The notes beneath the pieces were generated by a model. The model saw only the letters and a list, made by a program, of their open reading frames with translations. It ran no database searches and was not told where the DNA came from. From contig NZ_KB905141.1 of NCBI RefSeq assembly GCF_000378225.1, forward strand, positions 1,283,055 through 1,347,054: DNA of 64,000 nucleotides. Direction: 5' to 3'. The DNA comes from Methylophilus methylotrophus DSM 46235 = ATCC 53528. Lineage in GTDB: Bacteria; Pseudomonadota; Gammaproteobacteria; Burkholderiales; Methylophilaceae. Within the stretch, counting starts at the first letter, position 1. Each line of letters starts with the position of its first letter. A program made the position numbers and the translations under genes. Shown here in pieces: positions 28,600 through 38,673 of the stretch.

Positions 28600-29904
28600 A
28601 TGCAAGTTTCAGTAGAAGCCAGACAACACGCACAAGCCCTACTGGATTTTATCGATCAAAGTCCCAGCCCTTGGCATGCCGTAGAAAATGTGGCAAACCA
28701 GCTCAAGGCTCATGGTTTTAAAAACCTGCGGGAAAACGAACCCTGGCAATTTAAAAAAGGCGGCAAATATTTTGTTATACGCGATGGCGGCTCAATTATC
28801 GCTTTTGCATTGGGCCAGGCAGCCTTGGCGGAAAGTGGCTTCCGTATTCTCGGGGCACATACTGATTCCCCTGGCCTGCGCTTAAAACCGAAAGCAGCCT
28901 ATAGCACTGAAGGCCTGGCGCAATTAGGCGTGGAAGTATATGGCGGACCGATTCTGGCAACATTTACCGACCGCGACCTGAGCCTCGCCGGACGCGTCGT
29001 CATCCATACCGAACAGGGCCTGCAGAGCCGCCTGATCAGGATTGATCAAGCGGTTGCCCGCCTGCCTAACCTCGCGATTCACATGAACCGCGAAGTAAAC
29101 GAAAAAGGCCTGGTACTTAACAAGCAAACTGGGCTGCCACTGATTTTTGGGCATGCCGCCAATAGCGATACGGCCAAGCAATTATTAAATGAAACCCTGG
29201 CAGGCAAGCTGGCGATTCCCGCATCGCTCATTGTCAGTTGGGATCTCGCCTTTTATGACATCCAGAAAGGCAGCTTCTGGGGACTGGAACAGGAGTTTAT
29301 TGCCGATAGTCAACTGGATAACCTAGCCTCCTGCCACGCTGGCCTGGAAGCCCTGCTAAGCAGCGAAACACCGCAAGCGACGGCTATTTGTGCATTGTTT
29401 GACCACGAAGAGGTTGGCTCCGAAAGCGCCACCGGTGCCGGCGGCAGCTTTTTGCTGGATGTGATAGAACGTATTTGCCATAGCACCGGACTCACACAAG
29501 AAGATAAACTGCGTAGTTTTGCCAATAGTTTTTTTATCAGCGCGGATATGGCACACGCCTTTCACCCCAATCATGCCGGCAGTTACGAGCCGTGCCATCA
29601 TGTACACGTCAACCATGGTCCCGTCATTAAAACCAACGCCAATCAACGCTACAGCACCAATGCAGTCACTGCGGCACGCTTTATCCAGCTATGTGACAAA
29701 GCGGGCGCCCCTTATCAGCAATATACGCACCGCACCGATTTAGGTTGTGGTAGCACCATAGGCCCCATCATGGCAGCTCAACTGGGCATTGCCACTGTGG
29801 ATGTTGGCAACCCTATGTGGGCCATGCACAGCATCCGTGAAAGTGCCGGGGTACTGGACCATGCCGCGATGATTGCTGTACTCAAACAACACTTTCTTGC
29901 ATAA
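28600..29904 (+). CDS. apeB: M18-family aspartyl-type aminopeptidase
   Basis: This 434-residue dizinc aminopeptidase has the family metal-site motifs: GAHTDSPGLRLKP near residue 87, DHEEVGSES near 268, and HPNHAGSYEP-like near 320, with FISADMAHAFHP. M18 enzymes are cytoplasmic, multimeric and release N-terminal residues, often acidic ones. The ATG is two bases after the hemF stop, so translation is probably coupled. Confidence 0.93.
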   Translation: MQVSVEARQHAQALLDFIDQSPSPWHAVENVANQLKAHGFKNLRENEPWQFKKGGKYFVIRDGGSIIAFALGQAALAESGFRILGAHTDSPGLRLKPKAAYSTEGLAQLGVEVYGGPILATFTDRDLSLAGRVVIHTEQGLQSRLIRIDQAVARLPNLAIHMNREVNEKGLVLNKQTGLPLIFGHAANSDTAKQLLNETLAGKLAIPASLIVSWDLAFYDIQKGSFWGLEQEFIADSQLDNLASCHAGLEALLSSETPQATAICALFDHEEVGSESATGAGGSFLLDVIERICHSTGLTQEDKLRSFANSFFISADMAHAFHPNHAGSYEPCHHVHVNHGPVIKTNANQRYSTNAVTAARFIQLCDKAGAPYQQYTHRTDLGCGSTIGPIMAAQLGIATVDVGNPMWAMHSIRESAGVLDHAAMIAVLKQHFLA

Positions 29905-29958
29905 CTGGCGCATCCCCTCATAACATCGCTATAATCCCTGAAAGACAAAGGGATAACT

Positions 29959-31293
29959 ATGCAAGCATTAGAAAAACTCGTCGCCACACTCTCAACCTGG
30001 GTATGGGGCCCACTGATGCTGACCTTACTGGTTGGTACAGGCTTGTATCTGACCATTCTCCTTAAGGGCCTGCAATTTCGCGCCCTACCGCATGCCTTCA
30101 AACTCATATGGACTAAAGATCAAGACCATGAGGGGGATATCAGCCACTTTGCAGCGTTAATGACTGCCCTAGCAGCCACGGTTGGGATTGGCAATATCGT
30201 CGGTGTGGCAACTGCCATTAGTCTCGGCGGGCCTGGCGCCGTGTTCTGGATGTGGGTAACCGGGCTAGTGGGCATGGCCACCAAGTACAGTGAAGCGGTA
30301 TTGGCTGTGAAGTACCGGGAAAAGGGTCCTCACGGCATGCGTGGTGGGCCAATGTATTATCTGAGCAAAGGTGCGGGGTTACCTTGGCTGGGTACCCTTT
30401 TCGCAGTATTTACTGCTTGTGCTGCGTTTGGCATTGGCAATATGACGCAAGCGAATGCTGCAGCCAAAATTTTTGAAGCGACTTTTAATGTCCCGCTCAT
30501 GACCAGCGGCATTGTGTTGAGCCTGTTAACCGGCTTGGTCATTTTGGGTGGCATACGCTCGATTGGTCGATTTACTTCTTTTCTGGTGCCATTAATGATA
30601 GTCACTTATGTGGGCGCCAGTCTGTGGGTATTGATCATGCATGTCCAACAAATCCCGCATGCATTTGGCCTTATTTTTTATCATGCATTTAATCCCAGTG
30701 CTGCAACGGGCGGCTTCGCCGGGGCCACTGTGGCCGCTGCCATGCGTTTTGGTATCGCACGCGGCGTATTTTCCAATGAGTCAGGTCTGGGTTCCGCCCC
30801 GATTGCGGCTGCGGCTGCGCGCACCAATCACCCGGTGAAACAGGCGCTGGTCAGCATGACACAAACATTTATCGATACCCTGGTGGTGTGTACGATGACG
30901 GCGTTGGTGATTTTGACTGCCAGCAGCTGGACGCAGGGAGTGAGCCCTGCCGAGTTAACCAGCAGCAGTATGGCGGAGTCGCTGGGCCATACTGGTCGCG
31001 TCATCGTTGCAATTTCGACAGCGTTATTTGCATACTCCACGCTTATCGGCTGGCATTATTACGGCGAAAAAGCCATCGAGTATTTATTAGGGTCGCATTG
31101 GATTAAAGCTTATCGCGTCACGTTTACCATCGCAGTGATGATAGGCGCTATCATCAGCCTTGAATTTGTCTGGAACTTCTCAGACTTGGCAAATGGCTTA
31201 ATGGCTATCCCCAATCTGATTGGTTTGTTATTGCTATCAAAGATCATTAAACAAGAAACTACTCGCTACTTTTCCAGTAAAAATAACGCTTAG
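29959..31293 (+). CDS. Sodium:alanine (or glycine) symporter, AGCS family
   Basis: The 444-residue, roughly 11-helix carrier has the AGCS signatures GNIVGVATAISLGGPGAVFWMW and the later ESGLGSAPIAAAAA. Such proteins import alanine or glycine with Na+. A TATAAT (29930-29935) and AAAGGGATAACT before the ATG suggest a local promoter and good ribosome binding. It is followed after 8 bases by a second, unrelated Na+-coupled carrier gene. Confidence 0.9.
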   Translation: MQALEKLVATLSTWVWGPLMLTLLVGTGLYLTILLKGLQFRALPHAFKLIWTKDQDHEGDISHFAALMTALAATVGIGNIVGVATAISLGGPGAVFWMWVTGLVGMATKYSEAVLAVKYREKGPHGMRGGPMYYLSKGAGLPWLGTLFAVFTACAAFGIGNMTQANAAAKIFEATFNVPLMTSGIVLSLLTGLVILGGIRSIGRFTSFLVPLMIVTYVGASLWVLIMHVQQIPHAFGLIFYHAFNPSAATGGFAGATVAAAMRFGIARGVFSNESGLGSAPIAAAAARTNHPVKQALVSMTQTFIDTLVVCTMTALVILTASSWTQGVSPAELTSSSMAESLGHTGRVIVAISTALFAYSTLIGWHYYGEKAIEYLLGSHWIKAYRVTFTIAVMIGAIISLEFVWNFSDLANGLMAIPNLIGLLLLSKIIKQETTRYFSSKNNA

Positions 31294-31301
31294 GAAACGC
31301 T

Positions 31302-32654
31302 ATGTCACAGCATCGTGGCGCTTGGAAAAACCGTTGGACATTTATGCTGGCCACAGCGGGCTCCGCCATTGGTTTGGGCAATATATGGAAACTGCCCTAC
31401 ATGATAGGGGTGAACGGCGGCAGTGCTTTTGTACTGGTATTTATCGCATGCATTCTCTTTGTCGGCATTCCGTTAATGATGACTGAAATCATGCTCGGGC
31501 GACGCGCGCAACAAAATCCGCTCGACGCCATTCATACACTGGCAAAAGAAGCTCATGTTTCTAATCAATGGCGCTGGATGGGCGCAATGGGCATGCTGGC
31601 TGGCGTCTTGATACTAAGCTTTTACAGTGTCATTGCTGGCTGGGTATTAAGTTACACCGTAGCGGCCATGCGAAATACCTTTAACCATATTTCTGCGGCA
31701 CAGTCGCAATCCAACTTCAACGCATTACTGGCTAACCCTATACAGCTCACCATTTGGCACACGCTCTTTATGGTCATGGTGATGGGCGTGGTGGCTCGTG
31801 GCGTTAATTCCGGTCTCGAAAAAGCCAACAATGTGCTGATGCCAGCATTGTTTGTGATCCTATTTATCTTGCTTGGTTACAGCATGTCAGTTGGTGATAT
31901 GCATGCTGCCGCGCATTTCATGTTTACGCCGGACTTTTCAAAGATCACCCCCATGGCCGTTTTGTCAGCATTAGGTCACGCTTTTTTCTCCTTGAGCCTG
32001 GGCATGGGCTCGGTGATGGTGTACGGCTCTTATTTAAATCGCGATGTTTCAATTGCGCGCACTACCGTTTGGATTGCCTTGATAGATACCTTGCTGGGAT
32101 TATTAGTCGGCCTGGCTATTTACGCGCTGGTATTTGCCAATCATTTACCCCCTAATGCCGGACCTGGACTGCTATTTCAAACACTGCCGATTGCATTTGG
32201 CGCCATGCCTGCAGGCAATGTCTTTGCCACATTGTTTTTCCTGCTGGTTGCATTCGCCGCCTGGACCAGCGCCATTTCACTAGTAGAACCCACCATTGCC
32301 TGGGTGGTTGAAAATACAACATTCAAACGTACTATGGTCAGTACAGTCCTAGGGCTCATCATCTGGCTTACGGGGTTGAGTGTAGTGTTATCATTTAATG
32401 TATGGGCCAATGTGAAGGTGCTTTTCGATTTAAATATTTTTGAGATGTTAGATAAACTCACATCCACCCTCATGCTCCCACTTGGCGGACTATTAATGGC
32501 TGTATTTGCTGGTTACTTTATGAAAAAAAGCCACACGCAACACGAATTTGGCTTAGATCCATTCACTTATAAATGCTGGCGAACTGCTAACAATATGATT
32601 GCCCCTGTTGCTATCATCGCGGTGTTTATTTACTTAATTGGATATGTGCAATAA
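31302..32654 (+). CDS. Sodium-dependent amino acid transporter, NSS/SNF family
   Basis: This 450-residue carrier is of the LeuT-fold neurotransmitter:sodium symporter family. Evidence is the helix 1 segment TAGSAIGLGNIWKLPYMIGVNGGSAF, with the unwound ion-binding region, and the helix 6-like AFFSLSLGMGSVMVYGSYL. Bacterial members take up amino acids such as tryptophan, tyrosine or leucine. It shares a transcript with the AGCS carrier and ends at a bidirectional terminator. Confidence 0.92.
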   Translation: MSQHRGAWKNRWTFMLATAGSAIGLGNIWKLPYMIGVNGGSAFVLVFIACILFVGIPLMMTEIMLGRRAQQNPLDAIHTLAKEAHVSNQWRWMGAMGMLAGVLILSFYSVIAGWVLSYTVAAMRNTFNHISAAQSQSNFNALLANPIQLTIWHTLFMVMVMGVVARGVNSGLEKANNVLMPALFVILFILLGYSMSVGDMHAAAHFMFTPDFSKITPMAVLSALGHAFFSLSLGMGSVMVYGSYLNRDVSIARTTVWIALIDTLLGLLVGLAIYALVFANHLPPNAGPGLLFQTLPIAFGAMPAGNVFATLFFLLVAFAAWTSAISLVEPTIAWVVENTTFKRTMVSTVLGLIIWLTGLSVVLSFNVWANVKVLFDLNIFEMLDKLTSTLMLPLGGLLMAVFAGYFMKKSHTQHEFGLDPFTYKCWRTANNMIAPVAIIAVFIYLIGYVQ

Positions 32655-32693
32655 CAGGCTGATGGACGTCACATCAAAGGCGCGAAAAATGAC

Positions 32694-32728
32694 TCAAAAA
32701 AAAGCCAGCTGGTAAGGCTGGCTTTTCT
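32694..32728. terminator. Bidirectional terminator between the SNF carrier and cytochrome c genes
   Basis: AAGCCAGC (32702-32709) and GCTGGCTT (32717-32724) form an 8-bp stem with a 7-base loop. An A8 run precedes it and TTTT follows, so it can stop the carrier mRNA and, more strongly, the convergent cytochrome mRNA. Confidence 0.85.
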
Positions 32729-32753
32729 ATTTACTGCATGCTCTAAATGATGA

Positions 32754-33077
32754 TTAGAGTGTCAAAATCCACTCAACGATGGTTTTGATATCTTCATCTT
32801 TCACTTGTGGGCTGTTTGCTGGCATTGGGATATTACCCCAAACACCGCTACCACCTTTTTTAACTTTTTCAATCAATTTGGCTTCAGCACCTTTGTCGCC
32901 TTTGTATTTTGCTGCTACGTCTTTGTACGCAGGGCCCAATACTTTGGCATCAATACTGTGGCATGCCAGGCAGCCACTTTTTTGTGCCAGTGCTTTAGCA
33001 GCAGCGGCGTCAGCAGCATGTGCTGTACCAGCCATCAACAAAGTCGCTGCTGCGATTGCGGAAAATAAAACTTTCAT
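32754..33077 (-). CDS. Small soluble cytochrome c, class I (c551/c555 type)
   Basis: The 107-residue precursor has a signal peptide (cleavage after AGTAHA, near residue 20), one heme motif CLACH near residues 35-39, and a likely axial Met in NIPMPANSP. It is a periplasmic electron carrier that delivers electrons to a terminal oxidase or peroxidase. AAGGAGATCGC before the ATG fixes the start at 33077; an upstream in-frame extension lacks support. It stands alone between two intergenic regions. Confidence 0.93.
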   Translation of the reverse strand: MKVLFSAIAAATLLMAGTAHAADAAAAKALAQKSGCLACHSIDAKVLGPAYKDVAAKYKGDKGAEAKLIEKVKKGGSGVWGNIPMPANSPQVKDEDIKTIVEWILTL

Positions 33078-33281
33078 GCGATCTCCTTGAATATCTTCTA
33101 AATGAATAGAACCCCATAATGCAATTCTCATGCATGTGGCATATTACCTGACCAAGCAAAATCCACAATAGAAAAACCGTTAAAATCAACGGCCATTCAT
33201 ATAAATTCAACTGGTTTAGCGTTTTGCCAACATGCTAAAAACGCGCGTGCCACCTAATGGTTGACATGTGTCACACTGGTG

Positions 33282-34217
33282 TTACAGGGTCTCGATAGAG
33301 TACTCTGCACTCAGGATATGTTTACGGCCAGGATTAATCACGACCATATTGTCTAGCGCATTCGTGGTCTCAACACAAATCGTTTTACGCCACTCGTCAC
33401 CTACACCCATATCACCCATGGCACCCGCTTTGTCCGCCCCTGGATTCCACACCACAGTCGTGTCGCTACCTGATTTGGCAACATGGATAATACGGTTGTA
33501 GCCACTATCGTGGATCGCACAATCCGAGCTGTGATGCACGTATACACGATCGTACTCTTCGCCATCAAACGTGAGGGCATTATGCTCCACGTTGCGTTCA
33601 TACTTGAGGAGTTTATCCAGATATACCAGATCCTGCATGCCCGTGATCTGGATGTTGGAGATGTCACTCACATTAAAGTAAGTGTGAAAGGCTTCCCCAA
33701 TGACAAAGGGGTGTTCGGCATGATTGGTCGTCGCTAGGTCAATACGCAAGCGACGGCCTATGGTGATCGTCAAGGTCAACTCATAAGGATAGGATAACTG
33801 ACGCTGCGCTTCAGGCGTCTGTTGCATCTCAAGAATGATACGGGTTGCACCGGTGGGGGTAGCATCAATATCCATTACACGCCATGGAATGACACGGGCA
33901 AACCCATGTGGACACAGCGTACTATCGGTAGGGTGCGCACCAAACCATGGCCAGCAAATAGGCACGCCACCACGAATTGAACGGCCTTTGACATATCGCG
34001 CATTGCTGGATAGCCACAGCACCGGGTTCGCCAAAAACTTTGGCTGCCAATGCATGACATGAGCCCCTTGCAGCGCAATTTTGCCGGTGGCTAGGGGATT
34101 GTCGATTTCCAGATACTGCAACCCATTTTCATCCTGCCATTGGTTCACATGTGCATGTAACTTCATGCGCTTGGTCATTTCCATACTCTTGGAGAGGATG
34201 CCGCATTCGTTGTTCAT
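33282..34217 (-). CDS. D-hexose-6-phosphate mutarotase (YeaD-like aldose epimerase)
   Basis: The 311-residue protein has the galactose-mutarotase-like fold: ALQGAHVMHWQPK, GGVPICWPWFG, EAFHTYFNVSD with the catalytic His, and WNPGADKAGAMGDMG near the catalytic Glu region. It interconverts the anomers of glucose-6-phosphate. Its ATG overlaps the ilvD TAA by one base and is preceded by AAGGAGAAG lying within the end of ilvD, so the two are translationally coupled. The pairing has no obvious metabolic logic. Confidence 0.9.
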   Translation of the reverse strand: MNNECGILSKSMEMTKRMKLHAHVNQWQDENGLQYLEIDNPLATGKIALQGAHVMHWQPKFLANPVLWLSSNARYVKGRSIRGGVPICWPWFGAHPTDSTLCPHGFARVIPWRVMDIDATPTGATRIILEMQQTPEAQRQLSYPYELTLTITIGRRLRIDLATTNHAEHPFVIGEAFHTYFNVSDISNIQITGMQDLVYLDKLLKYERNVEHNALTFDGEEYDRVYVHHSSDCAIHDSGYNRIIHVAKSGSDTTVVWNPGADKAGAMGDMGVGDEWRKTICVETTNALDNMVVINPGRKHILSAEYSIETL

Positions 34218-36073
34218 TATCTTCTCCTTTCAATCTGTGATACATCGCGCACAGCCCCTTTAGCCGCACTTGTGCTCATGGCCGCATACGCGCGTAAGGC
34301 AGGCGAAACTGAGCGCTCACGATTCAATGGCTTCCAGGCATTACTTCCTTTAGCTTCCATATTGCCGCGACGATGGGCCATTTCTTCGTCACTCACAGCC
34401 AGGTGTATGGTGCGGTTAGGAATATCAATTTCAATGGTATCGCCCTCTTGCACCAAGCCAATCGCTCCACCCTCGGCCGCCTCTGGCGAAGCATGGCCGA
34501 TACTCAAGCCTGAGGTACCGCCTGAAAAACGGCCATCGGTCAGCAAGGCACAGGCTTTGCCCAGACCTTTAGACTTCAGGTAAGAGGTCGGATACAGCAT
34601 TTCTTGCATGCCAGGTCCACCACGCGGACCCTCGTAGCGGATCACCACTACATCCCCAGCCACAATCTTATCGGCCAGAATGGCCTCGACCGCAGAATCC
34701 TGACTTTCAAAAACACGGGCACGGCCAGTAAATTTAAGGATGCTGTCATCCACGCCAGCCGTTTTCACAATACACCCATCCAGTGCGATATTGCCGTACA
34801 GCACCGCCAAGCCACCATCTTGTGAATAGGCATGGGCCTTGTTGCGGATACAGCCGTTCTCACGGTCATCATCCAGATCAGGCCACAACATGCTCTGGCT
34901 AAATGCGATGGTGGTTGAAATGCCGCCTGGTGCTGCGCGATAAAACTTTTTCACTTCTTCGTCTTGCGTGGTGACGATATCCCATTGGGCCAATGCTTCG
35001 CCCATGCTCGCACTATGAACGGTAGGCACTTCAGTATGAATCACCCCGGCGCGGTTGAGTTCCGCCAGAATGCCCATCACGCCGCCCGCGCGGTGTACGT
35101 CTTCCATATGGTATTTGCTGGTAGCAGGCGCTACTTTAGATACGCAGGGAACCTGGCGAGAGATACGGTCGATGTCTTTCATGGTGAAGTCCACCCCGGC
35201 CTCGTGCGCAGCGGCCAGCAAATGCAATACCGTATTGGTAGAGCCACCCATGGCCACATCCAGGCTCATGGCGTTCTCAAACGCTTTCATGGTGGCAATA
35301 TTGCGCGGCAGAACGGAATAATCATCCTGTTCGTAATGGCGTTTTGCCAACTCCACGATCAAGCGGCCAGCCTGCAAGAACAGTTGTTTACGCGCTGCAT
35401 GCGTCGCCAGCGTCGAACCATTACCAGGCAAGCTCAGGCCCAGTGCCTCTGTCAGGCAGTTCATGGAGTTGGCCGTAAACATTCCAGAACAGGAACCACA
35501 GGTTGGGCAGGCAGAGCGCTCTACCTCAGCCACTTCGGCATCGCTGACATGGCTGTCAGCCGCTTCCACCATAGCATCCACCAGATCCAGTTTACGGATA
35601 TTGCCCTGCCAGTTGACTTTACCGGCCTCCATCGGACCACCGGATACAAAGACCACTGGGATATTGAGGCGCAAAGCCGCCATCAACATGCCTGGGGTAA
35701 TCTTGTCACAGTTGGAAATACACACCAGCGCATCGGCACAATGCGCATTGACCATATATTCCACGCTATCGGCAATCAGGTCGCGGCTGGGCAAGCTATA
35801 CAACATGCCACCATGCCCCATGGCAATACCGTCGTCTACAGCAATGGTATTAAATTCCTTGGCAACGCCACCCGCCTTCTCAATCTCGCGGGCGACCAAT
35901 TGACCCAGGTCTTTCAGGTGCACATGACCAGGCACAAACTGGGTAAAGGAGTTGGCCACTGCAATAATTGGCTTGGAGAAATCTTCATCTTTCATGCCGG
36001 TGGCGCGCCACAATGCGCGTGCACCAGCCATGTTACGACCTTGTGTCGTCGTGTGAGAACGGTATTTAGGCAT
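34217..36073 (-). CDS. ilvD: Dihydroxy-acid dehydratase
   Basis: The 618-residue Fe-S enzyme dehydrates dihydroxy acids in isoleucine and valine synthesis. Cluster cysteines lie in [11 protein letters not shown] and [19 protein letters not shown]; the C-terminal region has [25 protein letters not shown] use the ATG at 36073 ([15 protein letters not shown], the normal N terminus) instead of an in-frame GTG nine bases upstream. It is followed by the overlapping mutarotase gene. Confidence 0.97.
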   Translation of the reverse strand: MPKYRSHTTTQGRNMAGARALWRATGMKDEDFSKPIIAVANSFTQFVPGHVHLKDLGQLVAREIEKAGGVAKEFNTIAVDDGIAMGHGGMLYSLPSRDLIADSVEYMVNAHCADALVCISNCDKITPGMLMAALRLNIPVVFVSGGPMEAGKVNWQGNIRKLDLVDAMVEAADSHVSDAEVAEVERSACPTCGSCSGMFTANSMNCLTEALGLSLPGNGSTLATHAARKQLFLQAGRLIVELAKRHYEQDDYSVLPRNIATMKAFENAMSLDVAMGGSTNTVLHLLAAAHEAGVDFTMKDIDRISRQVPCVSKVAPATSKYHMEDVHRAGGVMGILAELNRAGVIHTEVPTVHSASMGEALAQWDIVTTQDEEVKKFYRAAPGGISTTIAFSQSMLWPDLDDDRENGCIRNKAHAYSQDGGLAVLYGNIALDGCIVKTAGVDDSILKFTGRARVFESQDSAVEAILADKIVAGDVVVIRYEGPRGGPGMQEMLYPTSYLKSKGLGKACALLTDGRFSGGTSGLSIGHASPEAAEGGAIGLVQEGDTIEIDIPNRTIHLAVSDEEMAHRRGNMEAKGSNAWKPLNRERSVSPALRAYAAMSTSAAKGAVRDVSQIERRR

Positions 36074-36176
36074 GAGAAACACTAGGATTGTCGTTAAAAT
36101 CTTATTTTAACTGAATCCGCAGCCGCATGCGCGACTGAAACAGACTTGTTACATTCAGCGCAGGCGATAAAAAATG

Positions 36177-36467
36177 CTAAGGCCGCACCTGCTTGTGCTG
36201 AAATGATGAACAGTGCCGGTTGACTTTAGGACTACGTAAAGCGGAATGTTTAGTCTGTTGTCCGCGTGTGCGCTTGCGCCAGGAGATAAATACGCGAGGC
36301 TTTAATTGACTACGCATCAGCACAATGACCTCGGCCTGGCTGAGACCAAACTGATGTTTAATCGCCTCGAATGGGGTGCGATCTTCCCACGCCATTTCGA
36401 TGATGCGCGAAATATCCCCTTCAGTTAGCAACAGCGTTTGATGCCTGTCCACTTTTGATCCTGCCAT
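36177..36467 (-). CDS. DUF2805 / TIGR03643-family small protein
   Basis: The 96-residue protein contains the family core (ISRIIEMAWEDRTPFEAIKHQFGLSQAEVI, LMRSQLKP, FISWRKRTRGQQTKH), a helix-turn-helix-like fold of unknown function. Its first 43 bases overlap the end of the YbdD-type gene in another frame, and no SD is obvious, so it may be translated by coupling. It is the last gene of the cstA-ybdD unit. Confidence 0.75.
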   Translation of the reverse strand: MAGSKVDRHQTLLLTEGDISRIIEMAWEDRTPFEAIKHQFGLSQAEVIVLMRSQLKPRVFISWRKRTRGQQTKHSALRSPKVNRHCSSFQHKQVRP

Positions 36468-36610
36468 TGTTTAAAAAAATTAGCGCGCGTTAAAGGTGCG
36501 GCTTCACCAGGCTTGGCATGATGCTCATTGTAGTGCGCCAGGTAGCGCTCATAAGCATCGTCACCAGACAGCTGACGGACTCGCTGCCAAAACATGTTTA
36601 ACTTGCGCAT
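36425..36610 (-). CDS. YbdD/YjiX-family small protein (DUF466)
   Basis: The 61-residue protein matches the CstA-associated YbdD/YjiX family: WQRVRQLSGDDAYERYLAHY and a C-terminal FFKQWQDQKWTGIKRCC ending in Cys-Cys. It lies 11 bases after cstA, as in many genomes, and is thought to assist CstA/BtsT-type pyruvate uptake; the mechanism is unknown. Start follows GGAGAAGC. Confidence 0.85.
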   Translation of the reverse strand: MRKLNMFWQRVRQLSGDDAYERYLAHYNEHHAKPGEAAPLTRANFFKQWQDQKWTGIKRCC

Positions 36611-36621
36611 ATTGCTTCTCC

Positions 36622-38673
36622 TTAGCTCAACCGGCTTGCCACATAAGGCGTTTCACTACTGGGCAGCACTGTTTTCCCCGCCAAACTGCGCCAGCTCATG
36701 CGTAGCATATCCAGCACGACTATCCATAACATCAGGACAAAAAACACAGTCAGCCAGGCATCCAGTTGCTGGTTAAAAATTAATTGTGGCGCCACGGCAG
36801 CTTTTTCAGGGGGTAGCAATCCAGTAGACAGTTTTTGCGATAAATCGTTTGCAGCAGCAAAAAAACCTACACGAACATCATCGCTAAAGACTTTTTCATA
36901 GACGGCAGTGGTAGTAATGATCAGCAGCCAAACCAGAGGCAAGCCGGTAATCCAGGCTTTAGATGCCTTGCCGGATTTGATCAGAATGCCGGTGCCCACC
37001 GACAATGCGATTGCTGCCAGCATCTGGTTGGCGATACCGAACAGCGGCCACAAAATGTTGACGCCACCATTCGGATCAATAACACCTATATAGAGAAAAT
37101 ATCCCCAGCCTGCAACGACGAGTGCACTGGTCAAGATCACAGAAGGCGTATAAGAGGTTTCACCCAGCTTGGGATGCAGGTTACCCAGCATGTCTTGCAA
37201 CATGAAACGGCCGACGCGAGTACCGGCATCGAGCGTGGTAAGAATAAAAATTGCCTCAAACATAATGGCAAAGTGATACCACAACGCCAGCAGATGCTCA
37301 CCAAACACATTCCCCAGAATACTGGCCATCCCCACTGCTAGACTGGGGGCGCCACCAGTTCGGGCAAATAAAGTACTTTCCCCCATGGCACTGGCAAGAT
37401 ACTGCATCTGCTCCACTGTCACCTGATAGCCCCAGCTGCTAATGGTGTTCACTGCATCCAATGCTTCCTTGCCCACCACGCCTGCAGGGCTGTTGATCGC
37501 GAAATACACGCCTGGCTCCAGCACGGTAGCGGCCACCATGGCCATAATCGCAACAAAGCTTTCCAGCAACATGGCGCCATAGCCAATGACACGGATATCA
37601 TTTTCACTGGTAATCAGTTTCGGCGTGGTTCCGCTGGCTATCAGTGCATGAAAACCCGAAATCGCCCCACAGGCAATCGTAATGAATACAAACGGGAACA
37701 GCTTGCCACCAAAAATAGGACCAGTACCATCAATAAAAGGCGTGATGGCAGGCATATGAATTTCAGGATGCAACCACAAGATCGCAAGCGCCAACATGAT
37801 GACCGTGCCCAGTTTCATAAAAGTGGACAAGTAATCGCGCGGCGCAAGCAGCAACCACACCGGCAACACCGCTGCCGCAAACCCATAGCCAATAATACTA
37901 AATGCCAGCGGTAAGCCTTCATGATCAAACAGGGCGGCCAATTGCGGATGGTGATCTACCCAGCCACCTAACACGACAGAGGCCAGCAGTAGCGCCACGC
38001 CAAGCAAAGATGCCTCAAGCACGCGCCCTGGGCGCAGATAACGCATATACACCCCTACCAGCATGGCAATCGGGATAGTTGCAGCGACCGTTGAAGTCCC
38101 CCAGGGACTATGTTTCATGGCGTTGACCACCACCAGACCCAGCACCGCAATCAGGATAATCATAATCATGAATGTGCCGATCAGCGCTGCGGTCCCCCCT
38201 ATCGCGCCAATTTCATCACGCGCCATCTGCCCCAGGCTTCGGCCATTGCGGCGAGTCGACAAAAATAGGGTGACCATATCCTGTACGGCCCCGCCAAGTA
38301 CAGCCCCTATCAATATCCACAAGGTGCCGGGTAAATAACCGAATTGTGCCGCCAGGGTTGGGCCCACCAACGGGCCTGGCCCGGCAATCGCTGCAAAATG
38401 ATGCCCAAATACGACCCAGCGATTGGTGGGCACATAATCGCGACCGTTATTCAAGCGCTCAGCAGGTGTCGCCCGCGTCGCCTCTATTGCCAACACCTTG
38501 GCCGCAATCCAGGCGGCATAAAAGCGGTAGCCAATCAAATAGACGCAGATGGCTGCCGTGATCAGCCATAATGCGTTGAGCGACTCACCCCTCGCCAACG
38601 CCACATTTGCCAACGCTGCAGTTCCCAACAAGGCCACACCCGCCCAGCCTGCACGACTCCAAAAAGCTTTCAT
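36622..38673 (-). CDS. cstA: Carbon starvation protein CstA (peptide/pyruvate transporter)
   Basis: The 683-residue inner-membrane protein has about 16-18 helices and the CstA signatures NRWVVFGHHFAAIAGPGPLVGP, STRRNGRSLGQMARDEIG and SGFHALIASGTTPK. The family includes E. coli CstA and the pyruvate transporter BtsT. The ATG at 38673 gives the usual N terminus; a longer in-frame version from 38745 lacks support. It is transcribed with the YbdD-type and DUF2805 genes. It diverges from the ANTAR gene; the 257-base gap holds the sigma-54 promoter of the latter. Confidence 0.94.
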   Translation of the reverse strand: MKAFWSRAGWAGVALLGTAALANVALARGESLNALWLITAAICVYLIGYRFYAAWIAAKVLAIEATRATPAERLNNGRDYVPTNRWVVFGHHFAAIAGPGPLVGPTLAAQFGYLPGTLWILIGAVLGGAVQDMVTLFLSTRRNGRSLGQMARDEIGAIGGTAALIGTFMIMIILIAVLGLVVVNAMKHSPWGTSTVAATIPIAMLVGVYMRYLRPGRVLEASLLGVALLLASVVLGGWVDHHPQLAALFDHEGLPLAFSIIGYGFAAAVLPVWLLLAPRDYLSTFMKLGTVIMLALAILWLHPEIHMPAITPFIDGTGPIFGGKLFPFVFITIACGAISGFHALIASGTTPKLITSENDIRVIGYGAMLLESFVAIMAMVAATVLEPGVYFAINSPAGVVGKEALDAVNTISSWGYQVTVEQMQYLASAMGESTLFARTGGAPSLAVGMASILGNVFGEHLLALWYHFAIMFEAIFILTTLDAGTRVGRFMLQDMLGNLHPKLGETSYTPSVILTSALVVAGWGYFLYIGVIDPNGGVNILWPLFGIANQMLAAIALSVGTGILIKSGKASKAWITGLPLVWLLIITTTAVYEKVFSDDVRVGFFAAANDLSQKLSTGLLPPEKAAVAPQLIFNQQLDAWLTVFFVLMLWIVVLDMLRMSWRSLAGKTVLPSSETPYVASRLS

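Noticed and set aside
33010..33210. A short minus-strand frame beginning with a hydrophobic helix upstream of the cytochrome c gene
   Set aside because: It runs into the cytochrome gene in another frame, has no SD, and the hydrophobic stretch is probably chance in an AT-rich leader.
34964..36085. A 373-codon open frame on the plus strand
   Set aside because: It is antisense to ilvD, which is fully conserved; the translation is His/Gln-rich and resembles no family, as expected for a shadow frame.
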